From assembly GCA_023411615.1 (NCBI GenBank), contig JAEYOR010000002.1:1-64000 (forward strand): a stretch of 64,000 bases of DNA. The letters run 5' to 3'. Source of the stretch: Actinomycetes bacterium. GTDB lineage: Bacteria; Actinomycetota; Actinomycetes; Actinomycetales; Demequinaceae. The notes beneath the pieces were generated by a model. The model was given only the letters and a program-made list of their open reading frames with translations, did not search any database and was not told where the DNA came from. Positions 8,387-16,720 of this stretch are shown piece after piece. Made by a program: the position numbers and the translations under genes. Position 1 is the first letter of the stretch, and every line of letters starts with the position of its first letter.

Positions 8387-8850
8387 GCGACCTCGAACAG
8401 ATGTATCAGCAAGTGATCCTCGATCACGCACGCGCACGCCACGGCGCAGGGCTCATCGAGCTTGACGGCCCCGCGGTCGGTGAATCTCACCAGATCAATA
8501 CGACGTGCGGCGACGAGATCACCCTTCGCGTCGCGCTCGATGGGGACTCCATCAGCGCGATCCGATGGGAGGGCCAGGGCTGCTCGATCTCCCAAGCGAG
8601 CGCATCGGTGCTCGCTGAGTTGCTGGAGGATGCGGACCTGCGCACGGCCGATCAAACGATCGAAGCGTTCAAGGCGCTCATGCACAACAAGGGTGTGGCG
8701 CTCGACGATGAGCGGGACGACCTCTTGGACGACGCGACGGCCTTTGTGGGCGTCGGCAAATACCCTGCGCGCATCAAGTGCGCGTTACTCAGCTGGGTGG
8801 CATTGCGCGACGCGATCGCGCGTGCGACCGTGGGAACGGAAGGAGCGTGA
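8383..8850 (+). CDS. sufU: Zinc-dependent sulfurtransferase SufU
   Basis: IscU-like protein that in Gram-positive bacteria accepts persulfide sulfur from SufS rather than acting as a scaffold. The 155-aa protein keeps Cys42, Asp44 (TCGDE), Cys67 (GQGCSIS) and Cys133 (RIKCALLSW), the zinc and sulfur ligands of SufU. It also has the 18-20 residue insertion before Cys133 that separates SufU from IscU. Start ATGA overlaps the sufS stop. Confidence 0.95.
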   Translation: MSDLEQMYQQVILDHARARHGAGLIELDGPAVGESHQINTTCGDEITLRVALDGDSISAIRWEGQGCSISQASASVLAELLEDADLRTADQTIEAFKALMHNKGVALDDERDDLLDDATAFVGVGKYPARIKCALLSWVALRDAIARATVGTEGA

Positions 8851-8852
8851 CA

Positions 8853-9179
8853 ATGGGTAACACGGCGACACCAGCCAACGTTGCAGACGTCGAAGAAGCA
8901 CTGCGCGACGTCATTGACCCAGAGCTCGGCATCAACGTTGTTGACCTGGGGCTCGTGTACGGGGTTCACCTCGACGAAAACCAGCATGCAGTCATCGACA
9001 TGACGCTCACCTCGGCGGCATGCCCATTGACTGACGTACTTGAGGACCAGGCCGCGCAGGCGTTGTCCGGCATCGTTGACGGTTTCCGCATCAACTGGGT
9101 GTGGATGCCGCCGTGGGGTCCGGACAAGATCACCGACGACGGGCGCGAGCAGTTGCGCGCGCTCGGCTTCAACGTCTAG
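8853..9179 (+). CDS. sufT: MIP18/DUF59 family Fe-S maturation factor (SufT-like)
   Basis: A 108-aa DUF59 protein (EEALRDVIDPELGINVVDLGLVYGV, with LTSAACPLTD holding the family cysteine). Relatives such as SufT assist Fe-S protein maturation. The ATG at 8853 lies behind GGAAGGAG, 2 nt after the sufU stop, and it is the last gene of the SUF operon. The C-terminal WMPPWGPDKITDDGREQLRALGFNV is typical of the operon-encoded actinobacterial type. Confidence 0.92.
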   Translation: MGNTATPANVADVEEALRDVIDPELGINVVDLGLVYGVHLDENQHAVIDMTLTSAACPLTDVLEDQAAQALSGIVDGFRINWVWMPPWGPDKITDDGREQLRALGFNV

Positions 9180-9236
9180 GCCCGCGTAGGTCGAGGGACG
9201 CGAGTTCCTGGCCGCGAGCATGGAGCAAGGTTGACA

Positions 9237-9782
9237 ATGCCGACTCACGTGGCGCTTATTCGCGGCATCAACGTGGGCGGGAACAACCTGGTGCCGATGG
9301 CGCGCTTGCGCGAGACCTTGGCCGCGCGCGGCTTTGACGACGTTCGCACCTACATCCAATCGGGCAACGTTCTCCTGTGCGCGCCCGGATGGACAGCGGC
9401 CGACGTCACGGCTGAGGTTGAGGCGGTCCTTCGCGAGGAGTTTGCCGTGGACACCGTTGTTGTCACCATCACGGCCGACGCCCTGCGCGCCACCGTGACG
9501 CAAGCGCCCGCCGGATTTGGTGCCGCGCCCACCGATTATCGCTACGACGTCGTCTTTGTGCGCCCCCATGTCGATCCCGTGGAGGTCCATCCGCTCATCC
9601 GCTTGCGCGAAGGAGTCGATGACTGCTGGGCGGGTCCCCAGGTGCTGTACTTTCGCAGGCTCGAAGCGCGCCGCACAAGCAGTTACCTCAGCAAGATCCT
9701 TGCACTGCCTGCGTACAAGGACATGACGATCCGCAACTGGCGGACCACTACCACTTTGCTCGACATGATTGACCGCTCGTAA
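9237..9782 (+). CDS. DUF1697 family protein
   Basis: Soluble 181-aa protein. The N-terminal HVALIRGINVGGNNLVPMA followed by YIQSGNVLL is the clear DUF1697 signature. No molecular function is established for the family. The ATG at 9237 lies 6 nt after GGAGCAAGG; TTG 9231 in the same frame overlaps that site. It follows sufT by 57 bp on the same strand and could be read through from the SUF operon, but nothing ties it to Fe-S chemistry. Confidence 0.85.
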   Translation: MPTHVALIRGINVGGNNLVPMARLRETLAARGFDDVRTYIQSGNVLLCAPGWTAADVTAEVEAVLREEFAVDTVVVTITADALRATVTQAPAGFGAAPTDYRYDVVFVRPHVDPVEVHPLIRLREGVDDCWAGPQVLYFRRLEARRTSSYLSKILALPAYKDMTIRNWRTTTTLLDMIDRS

Positions 9783-9806
9783 GCGGATTGGGCCGCGTGG
9801 CTCCTG

Positions 9807-10472
9807 CTAGTGGGCTTGTTCGGGCAGGCGGGTGAGGCGATCCGAACCAGGTGTGGCCACGTCGTTCCGCGCTTCGTCTCCGATTCCTCGCGCGTGGAGC
9901 GCCGCACCTAAGTCGAGGGCGAACCCAACAGTGCGAGACGCGGTCGGGATGATGATGGCGCTTGCGGAGAAGGCGACACCACGCGCGCGCGCGGCCTCGC
10001 GTGATTGGCGCATGATTGTGGCAACCTCGGGAATGGCACGGACCAGCAAAGCGAACATGAGCCCAGGAATTGCCGGCGGAATGATGCGCCTGAATGGCCG
10101 CGATGCAGCCGTGGCGAAATCCAGCAGTTCGCTCATCGGCGTCGAACTCGTGATCGCGATCGACAAGGAGAAAATCCCGATGATGTCCGCGCCGATGTCG
10201 ATCGCAGACTCATACTCCCCGCGATAGACCTGGTAGGCGCTCGCGAGAGCGGCGAGCAGCACGACAAACGTCAAGCCCCTGATTGTCGGCTTGGGAGCAG
10301 GCAACACGCTGACAAGCAACATGAGAGCGGCAAGCGCCATACCCGAAGCCGTGATCGGGTCCGAGAACACCATCGCGACAATCGCCCAGGCCACGAGCAA
10401 CAGCACCTTGGCAACCGCAGGCAGCCGGTGCAAGGGCGAGCCCCCCGGGCGGTAGATGCCGAGAACGCTCAC
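9807..10472 (-). CDS. ECF transporter transmembrane protein EcfT (second copy)
   Basis: Membrane coupling subunit of an energy-coupling-factor importer. The 221-aa protein starts SVLGIYRPGGSPLHRLP, followed by hydrophobic segments, and has the two Ala-Arg-Gly motifs (AARARGVAF near 165 and LHARGIGDE near 195) that contact the ATPase. It overlaps the ATPase gene by 4 nt, so it is the natural partner of that ATPase. A paralogue lies at 11234-11854 next to bioY. Substrate is probably biotin from context. Confidence 0.88.
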   Translation of the reverse strand: MSVLGIYRPGGSPLHRLPAVAKVLLLVAWAIVAMVFSDPITASGMALAALMLLVSVLPAPKPTIRGLTFVVLLAALASAYQVYRGEYESAIDIGADIIGIFSLSIAITSSTPMSELLDFATAASRPFRRIIPPAIPGLMFALLVRAIPEVATIMRQSREAARARGVAFSASAIIIPTASRTVGFALDLGAALHARGIGDEARNDVATPGSDRLTRLPEQAH

Positions 10473-11173
10473 GCGCGCTCACCAACGGACTTGCGGTACA
10501 TGAGGTCGCGGTAATGCGCGACGGCGTCCACAGGGTTGCCGTCAAAGACCACGCCGCCCTCGTCAACCACGAGCGTGCGCTGCGCCTTGGTGGCGGCCTC
10601 GAGGTCGTGAGTGACCTCGATGAGTTGGATCGGCAGGGCGTACAGCAACGCCCCCACGTGTGCCTTCCAACGAAGGTCAAGAAGGGTAGTGGGCTCGTCA
10701 GCGACCACAATTGACGGCGTAGCGGACAGCACACCCGCCAAGGCGAGCAGCTGGCGTTGGCCTCCCGAGAGCGCATTGACCGAGACGTTCGCTTTGTCTC
10801 CCAAGCCAATGTCATCGAGGGCGTCGAAAGCCGCTTTGATGCGCTCGTCTTTGGAGCGCACCGTTCGCCGCAGCGACAACATGACGTCCTCGATAGCCGT
10901 CGGCATGATGAGCTGTGAGGAGGGGTCGGTGAAGAGAAAGCCCACCCGGCGTCGGACCCGCGAACCGTGCTTGCGGGTGTCAAGGCCGTCCACCAGAACC
11001 TGGCCTTCGACGGGCACTGCGAGGCCATTGATGAGGCGCGCCAGCGTCGACTTCCCCGAGCCGTTGGCGCCGATGATCGTCACCCGCTGCTCGGTGAGCG
11101 TCAGCGTGGTCGGATGAAGGATCGGCACACCGGTATCGGGCGCGACAACGGAGGCTCCCCTGAACTCAATCAT
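10469..11173 (-). CDS. ECF transporter ATP-binding protein (EcfA/BioM-like)
   Basis: ABC ATPase of 234 aa with Walker A IIGANGSGKST near residue 33, signature ALSGGQRQLLALAG, Walker B SIVVADEPTTLLD and H-loop EVTHDLEAA. It is the only ECF ATPase in the window, so either a homodimer works with the EcfT proteins, as in BioMNY, or another ATPase is encoded elsewhere. It is preceded by its own TAGCCT -10 box 7 nt from ATG, separating it from the bioY-ecfT pair upstream. Confidence 0.9.
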   Translation of the reverse strand: MIEFRGASVVAPDTGVPILHPTTLTLTEQRVTIIGANGSGKSTLARLINGLAVPVEGQVLVDGLDTRKHGSRVRRRVGFLFTDPSSQLIMPTAIEDVMLSLRRTVRSKDERIKAAFDALDDIGLGDKANVSVNALSGGQRQLLALAGVLSATPSIVVADEPTTLLDLRWKAHVGALLYALPIQLIEVTHDLEAATKAQRTLVVDEGGVVFDGNPVDAVAHYRDLMYRKSVGERA

Positions 11174-11180
11174 GGTGACA

Positions 11181-11186
11181 AGGCTA
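11181..11186 (-). promoter_or_regulatory. -10 box of leaderless ecfA promoter
   Basis: TAGCCT on the minus strand, 7 nt before the ATG of the ECF ATPase, which has no Shine-Dalgarno. Confidence 0.45.
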
Positions 11187-11233
11187 CGGGAGTCGGGCCG
11201 ACGCGTGGTTCGGCAGTGCTCGGTGGGGGGCCA

Positions 11234-11854
11234 TCAGTGGTCGTCATCGGCATTGAAATCTGCGAGGCCGCGTGCCGTGATGGCGTCGCCCACATTGAGT
11301 GCGAAACCAACGGTGCGCAGGGCCGTGGGGACGAGGATCGCCCGTGGACTGCGCTCGAGACCGCGGGCGCGAGCGGCGGATCGTGCTTGGCTGAGGATGC
11401 GTGCGCCTTCGGGGATCGAACGGATGACGAGGGAGAACATGAGGCCCAATGCGGCGGCGGGCAGCCAACGCCGGACGGGCCGCGCGAGGTGGACAAAGAC
11501 GCTGAGCGTGCCATCCGCTGAGGTCGACGTATTGACAGCGAGGGCCGCCAACAGAATTGTCACGGCGCGGAGCGCAATCTCTGTCCCGAGCCGTGGATCG
11601 CCAAAGAACCAGTGGTAGGCGCCGCCAAAAGCCGCGAACACCGCTAACACGCTCGCGCCCTTTAGCGTTGCGCGCGCAGGCGGCAATGTCGAGATGAGGA
11701 GAACGAGGGCGATTGCGGCCGCGATGGCTGTGGACTTGGGTCCGTTTAGTTGGAAAGTGACAACGGCACCCACCGCCAGGCCAAGCATCTTTGACCACGC
11801 GGGAAGGCGATGCAACGGCGTGCGCCGGTCGCGGTACATCCCGAGCGTGGTCAC
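11234..11854 (-). CDS. ECF transporter transmembrane protein EcfT (first copy)
   Basis: A 206-aa paralogue of the EcfT at 9807. The two share TLGMYRDRRTPLHRLP-type starts and the Ala-Arg-Gly motifs (AARARGLER, ITARGLADF), with hydrophobic segments between. It starts with GTG 9 nt after the bioY stop and has no clear ribosome-binding site, so translation is probably coupled to bioY. Two EcfT genes flanking one ATPase gene are unusual; either one is a diverged duplicate or the pair supports different S-components. Confidence 0.87.
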   Translation of the reverse strand: MTTLGMYRDRRTPLHRLPAWSKMLGLAVGAVVTFQLNGPKSTAIAAAIALVLLISTLPPARATLKGASVLAVFAAFGGAYHWFFGDPRLGTEIALRAVTILLAALAVNTSTSADGTLSVFVHLARPVRRWLPAAALGLMFSLVIRSIPEGARILSQARSAARARGLERSPRAILVPTALRTVGFALNVGDAITARGLADFNADDDH

Positions 11855-11863
11855 AACGGGTCG

Positions 11864-12556
11864 CTACACGCGTGACGCAGGGGTGGATTCCTCAGTGAGT
11901 TCAGTCGCGTTGTCGTGCGCCTCGGCACGGTCCGAAGGGGACACAGCGAAATGGGCTGACGTTGCGGACAGCAGCTGTGGGAAGGAGCGGTGAACTGCTG
12001 CTGCCACGGCCGCCGCGACGAGCACCTTGAGAATGTCTCCCACAACAAAGGGGAGCAAGCCCCACGCAAGCCCCGTCGGTTCGCCGGGGGACTCTGCGGT
12101 GAAGACCGGCAGCTCGAAGTAGTGCGCGAGCCACGGCACCCCGATTGTGTACACGATGGGCAGGGAGACAAGCCCGGCACCCATGAGCGCCGAGAACCCG
12201 ACAATCCCGTTTGCGCTGGTACGGATGCGCTCGGCGATCCACCCGACAACAAAGGCCGCGATGGGGAACGACCACAGGTACCCGCCCGTCGGCCCAACAA
12301 AGGCACCCCAACTTGAGGCGCCGTCCGCATAGACGGGGGCACCGGCGAGGCCGACAGCGAGATAAAGCACCACGGCGGCAAAGCCACGCCAAGCGCCAAG
12401 GACCAGGCCCGCGAGGACCACGGCGAGCGTCTGCAGTGAGATCGGCACACCGGAGGCGAGACTGAACTCCGGGGGAGTGGTGGACAATGCAATGAGGCCC
12501 GCGAACACGGCGACGAGTGCCATGTTTTGGCCGGTGAGCCTGGGGACGAAGGGCAT
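11864..12556 (-). CDS. bioY: Biotin transporter substrate-binding protein BioY
   Basis: Membrane S-component that binds biotin. The 230-aa protein has six predicted membrane segments and family motifs VPISLQTLAVVLAGLVLGAW and GPTGGYLWSFPIAAFVVGW. The ATG at 12556 has AGAGGAG 5 nt upstream; the longer frame to 12694 runs across the divergent promoter and is rejected. The C-terminal 35 residues are hydrophilic and not needed for the family. It leads a bioY-ecfT pair. A 23-bp inverted repeat just upstream may regulate it. Confidence 0.93.
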   Translation of the reverse strand: MPFVPRLTGQNMALVAVFAGLIALSTTPPEFSLASGVPISLQTLAVVLAGLVLGAWRGFAAVVLYLAVGLAGAPVYADGASSWGAFVGPTGGYLWSFPIAAFVVGWIAERIRTSANGIVGFSALMGAGLVSLPIVYTIGVPWLAHYFELPVFTAESPGEPTGLAWGLLPFVVGDILKVLVAAAVAAAVHRSFPQLLSATSAHFAVSPSDRAEAHDNATELTEESTPASRV

Positions 12557-12568
12557 GTCACTCCTCTT

Positions 12569-12591
12569 GTTGGAAACGTTCGAAAGCCAAC
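12569..12591. promoter_or_regulatory. Inverted repeat upstream of bioY, possible operator
   Basis: GTTGG at 12569-12573 and CCAAC at 12587-12591 form a 23-bp interrupted palindrome with aacgttcg in the centre. It lies 12 bp upstream of the bioY start and 90 bp from the divergent ABC-F gene. A biotin repressor site is plausible by position but does not match a consensus I can name. Confidence 0.3.
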
Positions 12592-12681
12592 TTACCCTCA
12601 CTACAATGGAGCGCTGCGAGTTCGCCCGACAATACGGCCGATCTTGTCGAAACCCTACAAAATGCAACGCGAGGACGACTC

Positions 12682-14280
12682 TTGATTTCTGCACAAGGAC
12701 TTGAAGTCCGGATTGGTGCGCGCGTCCTGTTGCACCCCACGACTTTCACCATTGGCAAGGGTGATCGCGTGGGCCTTGTGGGTCGAAACGGCGCGGGAAA
12801 GACGACGCTCACCCGCATTCTCGCAGGGGAGGGCCAAGCTTCGGGCGGCTCCGTCACGTCAAAAGGCTCAATCGGCTATCTGCCTCAGGATCCGCGAACT
12901 GCCGACATGTCGATGAAGGCGCTCGACCGCATTCTCGCTGCGCGCGATCTCGAGTCGATCACGCGCAAGCTCCGCGAGGCCGAGGAGCTGATGGCGAGCG
13001 AAGACCCGGACGTGGCGGCCAAGGCAATGGACCGTTACCCGAAGATCGAGGAGCGCTTCCGGCTTGCGGGAGGCTACGCGGCGGAAGCGGATGCCGCTCG
13101 GATTGCGGCCAACTTGGGGCTCGATGAACGTGTGCTTGGTCAGCCGCTGCACACCTTGTCGGGTGGTCAGCGCCGCCGTGTTGAACTTGCTCGTATCCTC
13201 TTCTCCGACGCTGAGACGTTGCTCCTTGACGAGCCAACCAACCACCTCGATGCGGACTCGATTGTGTGGCTCCGTGGCTTCCTGCAGGCATACCCGGGTG
13301 GCCTTGTTGTCATCTCTCACGACGTCGATCTGGTGCGCGAGGTGGTGAACAAGGTGTTCCACCTCGACGCCAACCGTGGTGAGCTCGATCAATACGCGAT
13401 GGGCTGGGACTTGTACGTCCGTCAGCGTGAGGACGACGAGAAGCGACGCAAACGCGAACGCGACAATGCGGAGAAGAAGGCCGCAGCGCTCATGGAGCAG
13501 GCGAACAAGATGCGTGCCAAGGCCACAAAAGCGGTGGCGGCCCAAAACATGGCAAAGCGTGCCGAGCGTCTGCTCAACGCGACCGAGGGTCAGCGCCAAG
13601 CCGACCGCGTCGCCCACCTGCGTTTCCCCACCCCGGCGCCGTGTGGCAAGACGCCCTTGCGAGCGTCGGAATTGTCCAAGTACTACGGCTCACTTGAAGT
13701 CTTCACTGACGTTGAGCTCGCTATCGACAAGGGATCGCGCGTTGTTGTCCTCGGGCTCAACGGCGCCGGAAAGACGACGCTGTTGCGGCTCTTGTCCGGG
13801 GTTGAAACGCCGGATACGGGTCAGATCGAGCCTGGACACGGCCTCAAACTTGGCTACTACGCGCAGGAGCATGACTTTCTCGACCTCAGCGCGACAGTGC
13901 TTGAGAACATGCGCCACGCGGCGCCGGACCTCAACGACACCGAAGTGCGCGGCGTGCTCGGCTCCTTCCTGTTCATCGGCGACGATGTCGAAAAGCCAGC
14001 GCAGGTGCTGTCGGGCGGTGAGAAGACGCGTCTGTCGCTTGCGACTCTCGTCGTGAGTCAAGCGAACGTGTTGCTGCTCGACGAGCCGACAAACAACCTC
14101 GACCCGGCGAGCCGCGAAGAGATCCTCCGCGCTCTGCGCACGTACGAGGGCGCGGTCGTGCTCGTGACCCACGATGAGGGGGCGGTGGAGGCTCTTGAGC
14201 CCGATCGCGTCTTGCTCTTGCCCGACGCCGTCGAGGACTTGTGGAACGACACGTACCGGGAGCTCATCTCCCTCGCATAG
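12682..14280 (+). CDS. ABC-F family ATPase (ribosome-associated type)
   Basis: Soluble protein of 532 aa with two ABC domains and no membrane segments. Walker A motifs are GRNGAGKTT (about 34) and GLNGAGKTT (about 357). Signatures are LSGGQRRRVELAR and LSGGEKTRLSLAT; Walker B motifs LLLDEPTNHLD and LLLDEPTNNLD are typical of ABC-F translation factors. A charged linker rich in Lys/Arg/Glu (residues 250-305) joins the domains. Start is TTG behind GCGAGGAC. Subfamily (housekeeping Uup/EttA-like versus antibiotic resistance) cannot be decided, though neighbours favour housekeeping. Confidence 0.93.
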   Translation: MISAQGLEVRIGARVLLHPTTFTIGKGDRVGLVGRNGAGKTTLTRILAGEGQASGGSVTSKGSIGYLPQDPRTADMSMKALDRILAARDLESITRKLREAEELMASEDPDVAAKAMDRYPKIEERFRLAGGYAAEADAARIAANLGLDERVLGQPLHTLSGGQRRRVELARILFSDAETLLLDEPTNHLDADSIVWLRGFLQAYPGGLVVISHDVDLVREVVNKVFHLDANRGELDQYAMGWDLYVRQREDDEKRRKRERDNAEKKAAALMEQANKMRAKATKAVAAQNMAKRAERLLNATEGQRQADRVAHLRFPTPAPCGKTPLRASELSKYYGSLEVFTDVELAIDKGSRVVVLGLNGAGKTTLLRLLSGVETPDTGQIEPGHGLKLGYYAQEHDFLDLSATVLENMRHAAPDLNDTEVRGVLGSFLFIGDDVEKPAQVLSGGEKTRLSLATLVVSQANVLLLDEPTNNLDPASREEILRALRTYEGAVVLVTHDEGAVEALEPDRVLLLPDAVEDLWNDTYRELISLA

Positions 14281-14289
14281 ACGGTGCCG

Positions 14290-15156
14290 CTAGAGCGCGT
14301 CTTCGACCTCTTCGTCAGACGGGCCGTCGTGGCGGTCGAGAAAACGACGCGGCTTCTTGGTTCGCGGGGGCGCTGGGGAAGCCGGCACCTTCTCGTCACG
14401 GGATGGTGCTTCTGCGCGCGCACCCGGGGCCATTCGCTCGCGCTCAAGGCGCGCATCGCGCCGAGTCAGTGCAATCGCGATTGGGGCCGCCGCGATCGCA
14501 AGGAGCCACCACTGGAACGCATAACTCATGTGGGGGCCAAGCGACAGGCTCGGCTCTGGCACCGGCTCCACATGTCCAACACAACCTGACTCACCGCATG
14601 CGGAGCGTGCCATGAGATACGCAGGGAGTACCCCGGCTCCGGGATCAGCCATGTGCTCGGGCGTGATGCGCGTGCCCGGGCGGTCATTGGCGGGTTCAAG
14701 AGAACGCACGATGCCCGTCACCGTCACACGGCCGCCCGGCACCACCGGGCCCGTGGCATCGGCGCGAGGCTGCCAGCCAAGGTTGACAAGCACCGCGCTG
14801 CCGTCCTCCAGGTGCAGCCACGTGACGTACTGGATTGAGGCGGCACGATCGACGCTGCGCCCGCGAATCTCAAGCACAGCGTCGGCGTCAAGAGTTCCTG
14901 TTGCGCTCGCCTCGCGCCACTGGGCATCTCCTGCGTCCTCATCAACCACCGACACGAGCTCACGAATGTCCACCACCGGCAAACCCTCGGCCCGTTGCTG
15001 AGCCTCCGCAGCGTCGTGGCGAACCTCGTACCTGTCCCATTGCCACCGCCCCGCAACGATGCCGAGCGCGATCACGGCCAGTAGAGCCAGCGTCGTCCCG
15101 ATGAGCCTGAGCGGCCGGTAGGCGGCAGGCCGAGGGAGCGAAGCAGGGGTGGTCAC
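14290..15156 (-). CDS. SURF1 family cytochrome oxidase assembly protein
   Basis: A 288-aa membrane protein with one transmembrane helix near residues 19-40, a large external domain, and a second helix near 215-235, the SURF1 layout. Family motifs include GRWQWDRY, VLVNLGWQPR and the pre-helix MSYAFQWWLLA. It helps insert heme A into cytochrome oxidase, consistent with ctaA in the window. The C-terminal 50 residues are a charged extension. The GTG at 15156 (MTTPASLPRP) is chosen; the longer frame to 15303 overlaps fabG on the other strand. Confidence 0.88.
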   Translation of the reverse strand: MTTPASLPRPAAYRPLRLIGTTLALLAVIALGIVAGRWQWDRYEVRHDAAEAQQRAEGLPVVDIRELVSVVDEDAGDAQWREASATGTLDADAVLEIRGRSVDRAASIQYVTWLHLEDGSAVLVNLGWQPRADATGPVVPGGRVTVTGIVRSLEPANDRPGTRITPEHMADPGAGVLPAYLMARSACGESGCVGHVEPVPEPSLSLGPHMSYAFQWWLLAIAAAPIAIALTRRDARLERERMAPGARAEAPSRDEKVPASPAPPRTKKPRRFLDRHDGPSDEEVEDAL

Positions 15157-15207
15157 GTGACGATCGTACGGGCGTGGCGCGGCGTGCTCGCCGCCCTGCG
15201 AATCGAC

Positions 15208-15213
15208 TAGGTT
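15208..15213 (+). promoter_or_regulatory. -10 box of leaderless fabG promoter
   Basis: TAGGTT, 7 nt before the fabG ATG at 15221; no Shine-Dalgarno is present. Confidence 0.5.
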
Positions 15214-15220
15214 TGGGCGC

Positions 15221-15925
15221 ATGAGTCGACACGTAGTGGTGACAGGAGCAAATCGGGGCATCGGTCGTGCGATCGCGGAGGCGTTTGTCGCCAACGGCGA
15301 CACTGTCTCGACGATCTACCGCGGCGGAGACCTTCGCGACGGTGTCACCGGCGCCATCGCCGACATCACCGACACCGATGCTGTCAACGCCGCCTTCGAT
15401 GAGCTTGAGTCTCAGCATGGGCGCGTGCGCGTCCTCATTGCCAATGCCGGTATCACGCGTGACGGTCTCCTCATGAGGATGAGCGATGACGACTTCGAAT
15501 CCGTCATCAACACCAACCTCACGGGCACCTTCCGCACGGTGCGCCGAGCAGTGACGTCGATGATCCGTGAGAAGTACGGCCGCATCGTGCTCGTCGGCTC
15601 CGTTGTGGGCCTGCTCGGCAACCCCGGCCAGGTGAACTATTCGGCGTCAAAGTCCGCCCTCGTTGGCATGGCCCGCTCGATCACCCGAGAGGTGGGTGCG
15701 CGCGGTATCACCGCAAACGTCATCGCACCCGGATTCATCACCACCGACATGACCGCCGAACTCGGCGAAGACGTGATCAAGCAATACGAACAGTCCATTC
15801 CGGCCAAGCGCTTCGGTGCGACGGCCGACGTTGCGGCAGCTGCCGTGTACCTGGCCTCGGATGCGGCAGGCTACGTCTCGGGTGCTGTGCTGCCCGTTGA
15901 CGGTGGCCTCGGCATGGGTCACTGA
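15221..15925 (+). CDS. fabG: 3-oxoacyl-ACP reductase (SDR family)
   Basis: NADPH-dependent ketoreductase of fatty acid synthesis, 234 aa. It has the SDR dinucleotide motif TGANRGIGRA (residues 8-17), the NAG motif IANAGITRD, and the catalytic Ser-Tyr-Lys set ending YSASKSALVG. The C-terminal SGAVLPVDGGLGMGH is typical. It is followed after 25 nt by an InhA-type enoyl reductase, the order known as fabG1-inhA in mycobacteria, which supports the fatty-acid role over a generic SDR. Confidence 0.93.
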   Translation: MSRHVVVTGANRGIGRAIAEAFVANGDTVSTIYRGGDLRDGVTGAIADITDTDAVNAAFDELESQHGRVRVLIANAGITRDGLLMRMSDDDFESVINTNLTGTFRTVRRAVTSMIREKYGRIVLVGSVVGLLGNPGQVNYSASKSALVGMARSITREVGARGITANVIAPGFITTDMTAELGEDVIKQYEQSIPAKRFGATADVAAAAVYLASDAAGYVSGAVLPVDGGLGMGH

Positions 15926-15950
15926 CCGCACCACCTCGAACGGAGACATG

Positions 15951-16718
15951 ATGGGAATCCTCGACGGCAAGAACATCCTCGTGACGGGCGTCCTCACGGA
16001 AGGCTCGATTGCGTTCGATGTCGCGAAATTGGCGCAAGAGCAGGGTGCCACCGTGGTGCTCACCGGTGTTGGCCGGACGCTCAAGATCACGCAGACCATC
16101 GCGAAGCGTCTGCCTCAGACGCCGGAGGTCGTTGAGCTCGACGTGACGAACCCCGAGCACCTCGCGGGTCTCGCCGGCGCTGTGCGCGAGCACGTTCCGC
16201 ACCTCGACGGTGTGGTCCACTCGATCGGTTTCGCACCGCAGACGGTGATGGGCGGCAACTTCATGGCTGGTCAGTGGGAGGACGTCGCCACCGCCATCCA
16301 CATCTCGTCGTACTCGCTCAAGGCGTTGGCTGAGGCGACAGTGCCCCTCCTGCCCAACGGTGGCTCCATTGTGGGCCTCACCTTTGACGCCCGCTTCGCA
16401 TGGCCGGTTTACGACTGGATGGGTGTGGCCAAGGCTGCGTTCGAGTCGGTCAATCGATACCTTGCCCGCGACCTCGGCCCGCAGGGCATCCGCTGCAACG
16501 TCGTGTCTGCCGGCCCCCTCAAGACGACCGCCGCGAAGCACATCCCTGGCTTTGACCAGATGGAGGGTCAGTGGTCCACCCGTGCACCGCTGGGCTGGGA
16601 CTCTGAGGACACCGAGCCCGCGGCCCGCGCGGTGGTTGCCCTCATGAGCGACTGGTTCCCTGCGACCACCGGTGAGATGGTCCACGTGGACGGCGGCGTT
16701 CACGCGATGGGGCAGTAG
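15951..16718 (+). CDS. fabI: Enoyl-ACP reductase, InhA/FabI type
   Basis: NADH-dependent reductase for the last step of each fatty-acid elongation cycle. The 255-aa protein opens MGILDGKNILVTGVLTEGSI and has the catalytic pair in YDWMGVAKAAFE, with Tyr and Lys six residues apart as in InhA. The tail MVHVDGGVHAMG is the family ending. ATG 15951 is preferred to the in-frame ATG at 15948 because of spacing from CGGAGAC. It is in an operon with fabG; sixA starts 2 nt after its stop. Confidence 0.95.
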   Translation: MGILDGKNILVTGVLTEGSIAFDVAKLAQEQGATVVLTGVGRTLKITQTIAKRLPQTPEVVELDVTNPEHLAGLAGAVREHVPHLDGVVHSIGFAPQTVMGGNFMAGQWEDVATAIHISSYSLKALAEATVPLLPNGGSIVGLTFDARFAWPVYDWMGVAKAAFESVNRYLARDLGPQGIRCNVVSAGPLKTTAAKHIPGFDQMEGQWSTRAPLGWDSEDTEPAARAVVALMSDWFPATTGEMVHVDGGVHAMGQ

Positions 16719-16720
16719 CC

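Noticed and set aside
12644..12660. TTGT-N9-ACAA repeat before the ABC-F gene as a BirA site
   Set aside because: Only the outer four bases of each arm pair and the BirA spacing (TTGTAAAC-N14/15-GTTTACAA) is not met.
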